Positions 1 through 6,834 of a DNA stretch of 8,401 nt are shown here, piece after piece. The notes under the pieces were generated by a model that was given only the letters and a program-made list of their open reading frames with translations, searched no databases and was not told the DNA's origin. Where the stretch lies: contig JASKZU010000221.1 in assembly GCA_030147455.1 (NCBI GenBank), positions 1 through 8,401 of the forward strand, read 5' to 3'. Both the position numbers and the translations under genes were made by a program. The DNA is from Planococcus sp. (in: firmicutes) (lineage in GTDB: Bacteria; Bacillota; Bacilli; Bacillales_A; Planococcaceae). Each line of letters begins with the position of its first letter. The first letter of the stretch is position 1.

Positions 1-1186
1 CGTCCGGAGAAGGGTCTCCTTCTTGGACAAACCGCAGGTCTCCGTATGCCTCTACCTGAAAATCTTCTCCAGGAGTTGCATTGAGCCAGTGGAAGCCATC
101 TTCGTTGGCGCCGGCCACGCCGTTAACGATGCTTTCGACTGCATGATCTGCAAACACACGCACGCCTTCAGGCAATCCGACTGGTCCAATCGAGCCAATA
201 TCGCACGACAGCAATTCACGCACAGCTTCCGGTGTAGCAAGTTCTACTACTTTAGCTCCTGAGATGTGTTTTACTTTTACATCGTTGATATCATGATCTC
301 CGCGCGCAAGAACAACGATCAATTCTTCATCAGCCTGGAATACCAAAGTTTTGATGCATTGTTCAGCTGTTGTATTCAAGAATTCCGCTACTTGTGCAAT
401 CGTTTTTTGATCAGGAGTCGATACTTTTTTAAGTTCTGCCGGCTGTTCCTCAGACTTCGGATAATCTACACGGACTGCAGCCATTTCGATGTTTGCAGCA
501 TAGGACGAAGTATCGGAATAGGCGATTGTATCTTCCCCGATTTCCGACAGCACCATAAATTCATGGTTGTCTTTTCCGCCGATGGCACCGGAGTCGGCAA
601 TAACTGCGCGGAAATTCAAGCCCAAGCGGCTGAATATATTTGTATAGGCCTGCATCATATCTTCATACGTCTGGTCCAGGCTTTCTTTTGTTGCATGGAA
701 TGAATAAGCATCTTTCATCAGGAATTCACGTCCGCGCAGGAGCCCAAAGCGCGGGCGTTTTTCATCACGGAACTTGGATTGAATTTGATAAAGCGTAAGC
801 GGCAGCTTTTTATAACTTTTGATTTCATCGCGCAGCAAGCTTGTAATGACTTCTTCGTGTGTTGCACCAAGTGCAAATTCGCGATTGTTGCGATCTTTCA
901 TACGCATTAATTCATCGCCGTAAGAATACCAGCGGCCCGTTTCCTGCCAAAGCTCTGCTTGCTGCAAAGCAGGAAGGAACACTTCAACGCTGTTGATGGC
1001 TTCCATCTCTTCACGGATGATGTTTTCGACTTTATGCAATACACGCTTGCCAAGCGGCAAAAACGAGTAGATGCCGCTTGTGTTTTGGCGGATAAATCCG
1101 GCGCGCAGCAACAATTGATGTGATTTTACTTCTGCATCTGCAGGAGTTTCCCGCAATGTCGGGATAAAGCTGACTGTTTGTCTCAT
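1..1186 (-). CDS. proS: Prolyl-tRNA synthetase, bacterial type (3' end cut by window edge)
   Basis: Class II aminoacyl-tRNA synthetase that charges tRNA-Pro in the cytoplasm. The frame is open from an ATG at 1186 to the window edge, giving 395 codons; family members are about 565-570 residues, so roughly 170 C-terminal residues are missing. Visible in order: N-terminal MRQTVSFIPTLRETPADAEV; a motif 1 region around residues 50-80; a GATHEE proline-recognition loop at 107-112; motif 2 (FRDEKRPRFG...FLMKDAYSFH) at 139-164; SGAIGG at 199-204; then the editing insertion domain from about 225 to the end, which hydrolyses mischarged Ala-tRNA-Pro in this ProS type. Class II motif 3 and the anticodon-binding domain lie outside the window. 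I checked the frame at several motifs and saw no frameshift. The start is set by GAGGTG nine bases upstream. The gene follows rseP after an 88-bp gap that holds a stem-loop. Confidence 0.96.
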   Translation of the reverse strand, partial: MRQTVSFIPTLRETPADAEVKSHQLLLRAGFIRQNTSGIYSFLPLGKRVLHKVENIIREEMEAINSVEVFLPALQQAELWQETGRWYSYGDELMRMKDRNNREFALGATHEEVITSLLRDEIKSYKKLPLTLYQIQSKFRDEKRPRFGLLRGREFLMKDAYSFHATKESLDQTYEDMMQAYTNIFSRLGLNFRAVIADSGAIGGKDNHEFMVLSEIGEDTIAYSDTSSYAANIEMAAVRVDYPKSEEQPAELKKVSTPDQKTIAQVAEFLNTTAEQCIKTLVFQADEELIVVLARGDHDINDVKVKHISGAKVVELATPEAVRELLSCDIGSIGPVGLPEGVRVFADHAVESIVNGVAGANEDGFHWLNATPGEDFQVEAYGDLRFVQEGDPSPD

Positions 1187-1195
1187 TTCCAAATG

Positions 1196-1201
1196 CACCT
1201 C
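1196..1201 (-). promoter_or_regulatory. Ribosome binding site of proS
   Basis: GAGGTG on the minus strand, nine bases before the proS ATG at 1186. It supports this start, which also matches the conserved family N-terminus (MRQ...FIPTLRETPADAE). Confidence 0.8.
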
Positions 1202-1237
1202 AACTGACTATTAAATTTATTTACCTTCACTCAATAG

Positions 1238-1269
1238 AGAAAGGAAAGCGAAACGCCGCTTTCCTTTCT
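1238..1269 (-). terminator. Stem-loop between rseP and proS, possible weak terminator
   Basis: Perfect 13-bp inverted repeat: agaaaggaaagcg at 1238-1250 and its complement at 1257-1269, with a 6-nt loop. It starts about five bases past the rseP stop codon. On the transcribed strand the 3' arm is pyrimidine-rich (CGCTTTCCTTTCT), but no run of T follows it; the next bases are CTATTG. It may therefore be a weak terminator, an mRNA 3'-end stabiliser or a processing site. The purine-rich arm contains GAAAGGAAAG, which is also a mirror repeat. The stem is certain; the function is inferred. Confidence 0.6.
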
Positions 1270-1274
1270 ACTCG

Positions 1275-2534
1275 TTAAAAGAAAAATCGCTGGATGTCGT
1301 TCCAGGTAACTACCAGCATCAGCAGCATCAATAGCATAATGCCGACAAAATGCACCATTCCTTCTTTTTGCTTGTCCACCGGTTTGCCGCGCAGCGCTTC
1401 TACAAAGAAGAACATAAGGCGGCCGCCGTCCAATGCCGGAAGAGGCAGAAGGTTCATGATTCCCAAGTTGATGCTTAGCATTCCTGCCCAGCTCATCAAC
1501 GTGAAAATGCCGTATTTGGCTACTTCTTCCGTCGTTTTATAAATGCCTACCGGCCCCGATAATGCATCAATGGTAAATTGGCCAGTCACCAGCATACCCA
1601 GCAAACGGAAAATTTCCTTGAACCAGAAAATCGTTTGTTCGGCGCCGTAAACGAAAGAGCCAAGAAAATCTTTTTCGACTGGACTTTGGTAAAGAACGCC
1701 GATAACGCCTACTTGTTCTGCGGCTTGTTCTGATAGTTCAGGCGTGATTGTAAAGTCCAACGGCTGCCCATCGCGGTCTACTTGAAAATCAAGCGGAACG
1801 CCTGCGCTGTCCTGGACGGATTCGACCAATTCATCCCAGCTCGCAATTGGCTGGCCTTCGATTTCTGTCACCAAATCGCCGCCTTGCATTCCAGCCTGCT
1901 CAGCCGGGCTGTCTTCGGTTACTTCGGAGATGACCGGTTCGAACGTTGGGATTCCTTGCATCATTCCAAGCGCTGTAAAGATGAAGAACGCCAGGATAAA
2001 GTTAAAGAGCGGCCCAGCAAATATCGTCATAATTCGGTTCGGCAAGTTTTTGGCATCAAAAGTGCGGTCATAAGGCGCAAGTACCGTCTCACGGCCGTTT
2101 TCTTCAACGACAGCATCCCGAGCCACCCGAATATTAACCAGTTGCTCATCTTCGTCATAACCCTTAATGAACAGCTCTTTTTCAAGATCTGCTTGTTCAA
2201 CTTCAAGGAACAAAATGTCCGGATACACATGCTTTTGGTTGAGAATGACTTTTTTGGCAAGTCCAGCCTCGTCTAACAGCAGCCCAATCCGATGGCCTGC
2301 CTGCAGGTGAACGGCATCCATTTCTTCGCCCGCCATGCGGACATATCCGCCAATAGGAAGCAATCGTACTGTATAAAGCGTTTCGCCACGCGTGATTCCC
2401 AAGATTTTCGGGCCCATACCAATGGCGAACTCACGAACAAGAATCCCAGCCCGCTTAGCGAACAGAAAATGGCCCAGTTCGTGGAAAAACACTAACGCGC
2501 CGAAAATGATTATGAACGCCAATACTGTTTCCAT
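1275..2534 (-). CDS. rseP: Site-2-type intramembrane zinc metalloprotease RseP/RasP
   Basis: Membrane-embedded M50 (S2P) protease of 419 residues, a usual length for Bacilli. The first membrane segment (about 4-24) carries the zinc-binding HELGH at 18-22, with catalytic Glu19. A second segment at about 168-190 includes GPLFN (174-178). One PDZ domain spans about 198-268 (SPAEQAGMQGGDLVTEIEG). Segments at about 343-362 and 393-410 flank NLLPLPALDGG (361-371), whose Asp369 is the expected third zinc ligand. The roughly 90-residue stretch between the first segment and GPLFN is charged and less conserved. In B. subtilis the homologue RasP cleaves the anti-sigma factor RsiW, FtsL and leftover signal peptides; the same role is inferred here from homology. 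Start at ATG 2534, with AAGGATGG seven bases upstream. It lies 43 bp after dxr, probably co-transcribed with it. Confidence 0.96.
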   Translation of the reverse strand: METVLAFIIIFGALVFFHELGHFLFAKRAGILVREFAIGMGPKILGITRGETLYTVRLLPIGGYVRMAGEEMDAVHLQAGHRIGLLLDEAGLAKKVILNQKHVYPDILFLEVEQADLEKELFIKGYDEDEQLVNIRVARDAVVEENGRETVLAPYDRTFDAKNLPNRIMTIFAGPLFNFILAFFIFTALGMMQGIPTFEPVISEVTEDSPAEQAGMQGGDLVTEIEGQPIASWDELVESVQDSAGVPLDFQVDRDGQPLDFTITPELSEQAAEQVGVIGVLYQSPVEKDFLGSFVYGAEQTIFWFKEIFRLLGMLVTGQFTIDALSGPVGIYKTTEEVAKYGIFTLMSWAGMLSINLGIMNLLPLPALDGGRLMFFFVEALRGKPVDKQKEGMVHFVGIMLLMLLMLVVTWNDIQRFFF

Positions 2535-2577
2535 TTTGAACCCATCCTTAATTAACCTATTCGGTTTTATTCTGTCG

Positions 2578-3720
2578 CTATTTTAGCATGTTTTCCACAG
2601 TTTTTCTTGTTTCCGAATCCGCGAATAAAATCGTCTCCAAATCCGGTGATGCAATTGACTGATGAGCGTTCATGGCGCGTTCGATAAATTCTTCGATCTG
2701 CAAAAACGAAATTTTGCGCGCCAAGAACATCGCGACTGCCTGCTCGTTCGCTGCATTCAGCACCGTTGTCATTGTCCCGCCTTCACGGCCAGCTTCAAAA
2801 GCCAGCTTCAGTGCACGAAAGCGTTCATAGTCCATTTCGCGGAAATTCAGTTGCGCAATTTCCGCCAAATCCAATCGCTTGGCGCTCGGCCGTGGAAGCC
2901 GGTCCGGATAAGACAGCGCATATTGTATGGGCACCCGCATGTCCGGCGTACCGAGCTGTGCCATCACACTCGTATCCTGGAATTCGACCATTGAATGAAT
3001 AATGCTCTCCCGGTGCAGCAACACGTTAATGTCATCGTATGCAAAATCAAACAATACGTGCGCTTCGATCACTTCAAGCCCTTTGTTCAGCATTGTCGCT
3101 GAGTCGATCGTGATTTTAGATCCCATCGACCAATTGGGATGGTTTAATGCATCTTCTACAGTTACATGAAGCAATTCTTCGCGCGTTTTATCACGGAAGC
3201 TTCCGCCGGACGCCGTTAGGACCAAACGGCTTGCCTGCTCAAGTTTCTCGCCGTTCAATGCCTGAAACAAAGCTGAATGTTCGCTGTCGACCGGCAGAAT
3301 ATCCGCCCCGTATTGCTTGGCGCTTTGCATAACCAAGTGGCCTGCCGTCACCAATGTTTCTTTGTTGGCAATAGCAATCGTACGTCCCAATTTAATGGCT
3401 TCAAGCGTAGGCTCAAGGCCTACACTGCCGATTACGGCATTGACTAAAACATCAGCTTCATAGGTAGCTACGTCAATTAACCCTTGGCTGCCTGATGTGA
3501 ATTGGGTTTTCGGAAACTCCTGTTGAAGCGTGCGTGCATCTTCTTCCTGTTGCAAGCAAACGATTTCCGGCGAAAACTCCTGGATCAGCTGCCGTGTTTT
3601 TTCTATATTCTTGCCGGCTGATAAGCCGACAAGTGAAAATTCCTGGGGATGTTCCCGGATGATATCTGCTGTTTGGACACCGATTGATCCGGTGGCTCCA
3701 AGCAATATGATTTTTTTCAT
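2578..3720 (-). CDS. dxr: 1-deoxy-D-xylulose 5-phosphate reductoisomerase
   Basis: Cytoplasmic NADPH-dependent enzyme that converts DXP to 2-C-methyl-D-erythritol 4-phosphate, the committed step of the MEP isoprenoid pathway. The product supply feeds UppS, encoded two genes upstream. It has 380 residues, normal for the family. The NADPH-binding loop GATGSIG is at 8-14 and NKETLVTAG at 119-127. The metal ligands are Asp145 and Glu147 in DSEHSA, and Glu216 in LNKGLEVIEAH. The substrate-binding loop includes SGGSF (171-175) and HPNWSMGSKITIDSATM (194-210). Residues align with the E. coli enzyme with a constant offset of 15 (D150, E152, N227, K228, E231), so the active site looks intact. Start ATG at 3720; its SD (AAGAGGGGA, 3732-3740) overlaps the cdsA stop codon, suggesting translational coupling. 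The stop codon is TAG. Confidence 0.98.
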   Translation of the reverse strand: MKKIILLGATGSIGVQTADIIREHPQEFSLVGLSAGKNIEKTRQLIQEFSPEIVCLQQEEDARTLQQEFPKTQFTSGSQGLIDVATYEADVLVNAVIGSVGLEPTLEAIKLGRTIAIANKETLVTAGHLVMQSAKQYGADILPVDSEHSALFQALNGEKLEQASRLVLTASGGSFRDKTREELLHVTVEDALNHPNWSMGSKITIDSATMLNKGLEVIEAHVLFDFAYDDINVLLHRESIIHSMVEFQDTSVMAQLGTPDMRVPIQYALSYPDRLPRPSAKRLDLAEIAQLNFREMDYERFRALKLAFEAGREGGTMTTVLNAANEQAVAMFLARKISFLQIEEFIERAMNAHQSIASPDLETILFADSETRKTVENMLK

Positions 3721-3731
3721 AAATAAACCAA

Positions 3732-3740
3732 TCCCCTCTT
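3732..3740 (-). promoter_or_regulatory. dxr ribosome binding site overlapping the cdsA stop codon
   Basis: AAGAGGGGA on the minus strand, 11 bases before the dxr ATG. Its first two A residues are the last two bases of the cdsA TAA (3741-3739). Ribosomes finishing cdsA therefore stop on the dxr SD, which fits coupled translation of the two genes. Confidence 0.75.
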
Positions 3741-4530
3741 AAATAAAATGAAGAAAATGAAGCAGCGGCATGACAAACAGGATGCTGTCAAAACGATCTA
3801 ATATTCCGCCGTGGCCAGGAAGAATCTTCCCTGAATCTTTTACGTTAAAGTGGCGCTTAAGGGCCGATTCCACCAAATCGCCCAACTGTCCAAAAATAGA
3901 GGCGATGATGGCAACAATGATGACGAGCACCAGCGGCTGCTCCATTCCGGCAAAATAGGCAAAAATCAGCGCAATGCCGAGCGCCCAAACAATGCCGCCG
4001 ACAAAGCCTTCTATTGTTTTGTTTGGCGAAATTTCCGGCCATAATTTGCGCTTCCCGATTTTCCGTCCTGTAAAATAGGCACCTGAATCCGTAAACCAAA
4101 CAACCAGCAAAGCAAAAATCAATACAGCCAGTCCCGACTCACGGGTTTCGATCAAATAATAAAATCCAAGCCCGACATAAAGCGAGCCCAGAATGGCAAA
4201 TGCGGCATCGTCGAACGTAAAGCTATTTTTGACGATGACTGTATGTATTAACAACAAAATGACGGCCATAAAGGCAAATTCCACTTTTGCATAACCCGTC
4301 CACTCAAACACCTGCTGAGACCATTCCCCTGGCAGCATAAATGCATAAAGCGCCAGCAGGGAAATAAGGCCGGGCACACTCATGAGGCTCCGGCCCTTCA
4401 TTTTAAGCAGTTCCTGAAAACTGATTGTTGCAAGAATATAAACCATAACCATAAACGGGATGCCGCCCAGTATGACGAATGGTATAAACAAAGCTGCTGC
4501 GATAGCTCCCGTGATGATACGTTGCTTCAA
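3739..4530 (-). CDS. cdsA: Phosphatidate cytidylyltransferase (CDP-diacylglycerol synthase)
   Basis: Integral membrane enzyme that makes CDP-diacylglycerol from CTP and phosphatidic acid, the precursor of phosphatidylglycerol, cardiolipin and phosphatidylethanolamine. It has 263 residues, normal for the family, and is mostly hydrophobic helices. The C-terminal family signature is at about 223-248, reading SALKRHFNVKDSG then ILPGHGGILDRFDS. Other conserved polar patches are WFTDSGAYFTGR (145-156), SPNKTIEG (168-175) and GQLGDLVES (214-222). The start is a TTG at 4530-4528, not ATG. It is chosen because the resulting MKQRIITGAI N-terminus is family-like and AAGGGAG lies 10 bases upstream. The TTG overlaps the uppS TGA as TTGA, so translation is probably coupled. 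The uppS-cdsA-dxr order is typical of many bacteria. Confidence 0.97.
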   Translation of the reverse strand: MKQRIITGAIAAALFIPFVILGGIPFMVMVYILATISFQELLKMKGRSLMSVPGLISLLALYAFMLPGEWSQQVFEWTGYAKVEFAFMAVILLLIHTVIVKNSFTFDDAAFAILGSLYVGLGFYYLIETRESGLAVLIFALLVVWFTDSGAYFTGRKIGKRKLWPEISPNKTIEGFVGGIVWALGIALIFAYFAGMEQPLVLVIIVAIIASIFGQLGDLVESALKRHFNVKDSGKILPGHGGILDRFDSILFVMPLLHFLHFI

Positions 4531-5321
4531 TTCGCTTCTTCTCCCTTCAACCCACCATAACGGCGATTGCGTTTTTGATAAACTTCAATCGCTTCAAGCA
4601 AACAGTTCTCGCTGAAATCCGGCCATAGCGTATCAGTAAACCATAATTCTGTATACGCAAGCTGCCACAGCATGAAATTGCTCAGACGCACTTCCCCGCT
4701 TGTCCGAATCAATAAATCAGGTTCCGGCAAACCATTGCTCATCAATCCACCGGTAATCATGTCTTCTGAAATATCTGCAGGATCCAACTTTCCGGCTTTA
4801 ACCAGCTCCGCCAAGTTTTTCACTGCATCCACAATTTCCGCACGGCTTCCGTAATTGAGCGCAAAGTTCAACACGAGGCCGGTATTGTGCTTTGTAGCTT
4901 CTTTGGCTTTTTGGATAGCTTGAATCGTGTGGGCCGGCAAATTATCTGTATAACCCATCATTTCCACACGGACATTTTCCTCGATCAGTTCAGGCAGGAA
5001 ACTCGACAAAAATTCTTCCGGCAACCGCATTAGGAAATCGACTTCCATTTTAGGTCTTTTCCAATTTTCTGTGGAAAACGCATAAAGCGTCAATACATCA
5101 ACGCCCAGATGGCTGGAGAGCTTTGTGATTTTCCGAACCGTCTTCATGCCTTCATGGTGCCCGGCAATTCTTGGCATTGAACGTTTTTTTGCCCATCGGC
5201 CGTTGCCGTCCATAATTATGGCCACATGCGAAGGCACGCCAGCGCCTGCCACTGCCATGGCCCGCTCGCCATATTCCAAGACGATTGGTTCTATATTTCG
5301 TTTTAATAGTTTATTGAACAT
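4527..5321 (-). CDS. uppS: Undecaprenyl diphosphate synthase (cis-prenyltransferase)
   Basis: Adds isopentenyl diphosphate units in cis to farnesyl diphosphate to give the C55 lipid carrier used for peptidoglycan and teichoic acid precursors. The protein has 264 residues, close to the Bacillus homologue. The first 30 or so residues are a variable extension. The catalytic P-loop IMDGNGRWAKKR is at 36-47, with Asp38 as the key residue. Further conserved blocks are TLYAFSTENWKRP (78-90), LNFALNYGSR (151-160), LLIRTSGEVRLSNFMLWQ (203-220) and YTELWFTDTLWPDF (223-236), which binds the IPP phosphate and forms the dimer. Start ATG at 5321, with a very strong GGTGGAGGA six bases upstream. It is the first gene after the frr terminator and has a candidate promoter of its own. 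Its TGA overlaps the cdsA start. Confidence 0.98.
   Translation of the reverse strand: MFNKLLKRNIEPIVLEYGERAMAVAGAGVPSHVAIIMDGNGRWAKKRSMPRIAGHHEGMKTVRKITKLSSHLGVDVLTLYAFSTENWKRPKMEVDFLMRLPEEFLSSFLPELIEENVRVEMMGYTDNLPAHTIQAIQKAKEATKHNTGLVLNFALNYGSRAEIVDAVKNLAELVKAGKLDPADISEDMITGGLMSNGLPEPDLLIRTSGEVRLSNFMLWQLAYTELWFTDTLWPDFSENCLLEAIEVYQKRNRRYGGLKGEEAN
4541..4547 (-). promoter_or_regulatory. Ribosome binding site deciding the TTG start of cdsA
   Basis: AAGGGAG on the minus strand, 10 bases before the TTG at 4530-4528 and inside the 3' end of uppS. No ATG lies at this position, so this site together with the conserved N-terminus decides the start. Confidence 0.75.
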
Positions 5322-5363
5322 AATTAATCCTCCACCTGTAACAAATCGGCATGTCTATTATTT

Positions 5364-5372
5364 ATCATATCA
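5364..5372 (-). promoter_or_regulatory. Candidate extended -10 sigma-A promoter for uppS
   Basis: On the minus strand TGATATGAT is read as an extended -10: a TG pair, one base, then TATGAT, which differs from TATAAT at one position. It follows a run of seven T. No good TTGACA-like -35 lies 16-18 bases upstream, as is common for extended -10 promoters. Transcription would start near 5357, giving a leader of about 35 nt before the uppS ATG. Its place between the frr terminator and uppS makes sense. The assignment rests on sequence pattern only. Confidence 0.55.
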
Positions 5373-5425
5373 AAAAAATGCTTGTTGTGCGTGAACTTTC
5401 CAAGCACACCCAAAATTTTGGCATG

Positions 5426-5453
5426 AAAAAGACGTCCTGTAAAACAGGACGCC
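5426..5453 (-). terminator. Intrinsic terminator after frr
   Basis: On the minus strand a 10-bp stem (GGCGTCCTGT pairing with ACAGGACGTC, one G-T wobble) with a 3-nt loop is followed directly by TTTTTC. It begins about 20 bases past the frr stop codon. It is the clearest end of the rpsB-frr part of the block; the candidate uppS promoter lies just downstream. Confidence 0.85.
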
Positions 5454-5473
5454 TGTGAACAGATGAAGTTCGC

Positions 5474-6031
5474 TTAAACTGCCATGATCTCAGTTTCTTT
5501 ATCTTTGGCCATTTCATCGATTTTGGCGATGTGGGTGTTTGTCATATCCTGTACATCGTCCGAATAGCCGCGAAGATCATCGGTTGTAATCTCGCTTTTC
5601 TTTTCAAGCTTTTTCAATTCGTCGTTGGCATCGCGGCGAATGTTGCGGATGCCTACTTTCGCTTCTTCCGCTTCTTTTTTCACTTGCTTGACCAAATCCT
5701 TGCGGCGTTCTTCAGTCAGTGCAGGCACTGCCAAGCGAATCACTGTACCATCGCTCGATGGGCTGAGGCCCAAGTCTGATTTTTGAATGGCTTTTTCAAT
5801 TTCGCCAAGAACGGTTTTATCGTAAGGCTGAATCATGATCAAGCGCGCTTCCGGCACGGAAATTCCCGCCACTTGGTTGATCGGTGTTGGAGCTCCGTAG
5901 TACTCGACCGTCAATTTGTCGAGCAATGAAGGAGTCGCACGTCCTGCACGGATAGAAGCCAAATCACGCGAAAAAGCTTGGATGGCATTGCTCATTTTAG
6001 TCTTGGTATCGTTCATGATTGATTTCGGCAT
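5474..6031 (-). CDS. frr: Ribosome recycling factor
   Basis: Cytoplasmic factor that works with EF-G to split the post-termination ribosome so subunits can start again. The protein has 185 residues, the standard length. It shows the family layout: a long-helix domain I at both ends and the small domain II at about 31-105. Conserved segments include LASIRAGRATPSLLDKL at 24-40, YYGAPTPINQVA at 44-55 and IRNIRRDANDELKKLEK at 128-144. The Arg-rich helix (ERRKDLVK...RNIRRDAND) is the part that contacts 23S rRNA in known structures. The ATG at 6031 overlaps the pyrH TAA by one base (TAATG), with GTGAGGAG nine bases upstream inside pyrH. The pyrH-frr pairing is conserved across many bacteria. A terminator follows the gene. 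Confidence 0.98.
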   Translation of the reverse strand: MPKSIMNDTKTKMSNAIQAFSRDLASIRAGRATPSLLDKLTVEYYGAPTPINQVAGISVPEARLIMIQPYDKTVLGEIEKAIQKSDLGLSPSSDGTVIRLAVPALTEERRKDLVKQVKKEAEEAKVGIRNIRRDANDELKKLEKKSEITTDDLRGYSDDVQDMTNTHIAKIDEMAKDKETEIMAV

Positions 6032-6756
6032 TATAAGGATCTCCTCACCACTGTCCCGATTTTCTCACCCAGAACAGCTCGTTTTATGTTTCCGCTTTCC
6101 ATTATAGAGAATACTACGAGTGGAATATCATTGTCCATACATAATGTGGAAGCTGTTGAGTCCATTACTTGAAGACCTTGCTGAATCACATCAAAATACG
6201 AAAGCTCATCGTACTTCACTGCTTCTGCATTTGTTTTTGGATCAGCAGAATAAACGCCGTCGACGTTATTTTTCGCCATCAAGATAACGTCTGCTTCAAT
6301 TTCTGCTGCGCGTAGAGCTGCTGTTGTATCGGTAGAGAAATATGGATTCCCCGTACCCGCCGAGAAAATGACGACACGCTTTTTCTCCAAGTGGCGGATC
6401 GCTCTTCTGCGAATATATGGTTCAGCAACTTGGCGCATTTCAATGGAAGACAAAACGCGTGTTTCAACTTCTTGCTTTTCTAGTGAATCTTGCAGCGCCA
6501 GTGAATTCATCACGGTCGCAAGCATTCCCATGTAATCTGCAGTTGCACGGTCCATGCCCATTTCAGAGCCGACTTTGCCGCGCCAAATATTTCCCCCGCC
6601 TACAACTACTGCCACTTCCACGCCAAGGTCGACAATTTCTTTGACCTGGGCTGCAACAGATTTGATGATATCAGGCGACAGGCCGAAACCTTGCTCTCCT
6701 GCCATCGCTTCTCCACTTAATTTCAGTACAATGCGTTTATATTTTGGAACACTCAT
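6031..6756 (-). CDS. pyrH: UMP kinase, hexameric bacterial type
   Basis: Phosphorylates UMP to UDP with ATP, feeding RNA synthesis, CTP production and UDP-sugars. It belongs to the amino acid kinase fold and is unrelated to eukaryotic UMP/CMP kinases. The protein has 241 residues, normal for the family. Seen in order: KLSGEAMAG at 12-20 (phosphate-binding Lys), VVGGGNIWRG at 51-60, a UMP-site stretch GMDRATADYMGMLATVMN at 67-84, FSAGTGNPYFSTDTTAALRA at 131-150, and AKNNVDGVYSADPK at 161-174 for the nucleotide base. The family is usually activated by GTP and inhibited by UTP; that is family knowledge. Start ATG at 6756, with CGGAGGG five bases upstream. A terminator-like hairpin lies only about 26 bases before the start, so transcription probably depends on read-through from tsf. 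The stop overlaps the frr start. Confidence 0.98.
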   Translation of the reverse strand: MSVPKYKRIVLKLSGEAMAGEQGFGLSPDIIKSVAAQVKEIVDLGVEVAVVVGGGNIWRGKVGSEMGMDRATADYMGMLATVMNSLALQDSLEKQEVETRVLSSIEMRQVAEPYIRRRAIRHLEKKRVVIFSAGTGNPYFSTDTTAALRAAEIEADVILMAKNNVDGVYSADPKTNAEAVKYDELSYFDVIQQGLQVMDSTASTLCMDNDIPLVVFSIMESGNIKRAVLGEKIGTVVRRSL

Positions 6757-6782
6757 CGGTACCCTCCGTTACACGTTTATTG

Positions 6783-6813
6783 AAAAACAGGGAACACAAC
6801 AATGTGTTCCCTG
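6783..6813 (-). terminator. Terminator-like stem-loop between tsf and pyrH
   Basis: On the minus strand CAGGGAACACA pairs perfectly (11 bp) with TGTGTTCCCTG across a 4-nt loop, followed by TTTTTC. This is a textbook intrinsic terminator shape. It begins about 21 bases after the tsf stop and its T run ends 26 bases before the pyrH ATG. That leaves no room for a complete promoter downstream, so partial termination with read-through is the likely behaviour. Confidence 0.85.
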
Positions 6814-6834
6814 GATGATTCATATAAAGGTAAA

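Noticed and set aside
266..703. Plus-strand open frame of 145 codons inside proS
   Set aside because: It is antisense to a continuous, motif-bearing proS frame, its Cys- and Phe-rich translation resembles no family, and I see no convincing SD.
1197..1236. Own promoter for proS in the AT-rich part of the gap
   Set aside because: On the minus strand TATTGA and TAATAG are spaced about 17 bases apart, but both match the consensus poorly in AT-rich sequence, so I do not call a promoter.
1187..1274. T-box or other riboswitch leader before proS
   Set aside because: The 88-bp gap is too short for a T-box, and I see neither the T-box core sequence nor a specifier-loop arrangement; only the simple 13-bp stem is present.
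1782..2276. Plus-strand open frame of 164 codons antisense to rseP
   Set aside because: It is the reverse-strand shadow of the rseP insert and PDZ region. Its composition is unlike a real protein and it has no separate signals.
2535..2577. Hairpin between dxr and rseP (AACC...GGTT) and the TTAATTAA palindrome
   Set aside because: A 4-bp stem and an 8-bp AT palindrome are expected by chance in an AT-rich gap, and neither is followed by a T run.
3857..4099. Minus-strand 80-codon frame nested in cdsA
   Set aside because: It is an out-of-frame shadow of the conserved C-terminal half of cdsA, rich in Cys, Arg and His, with no family resemblance.
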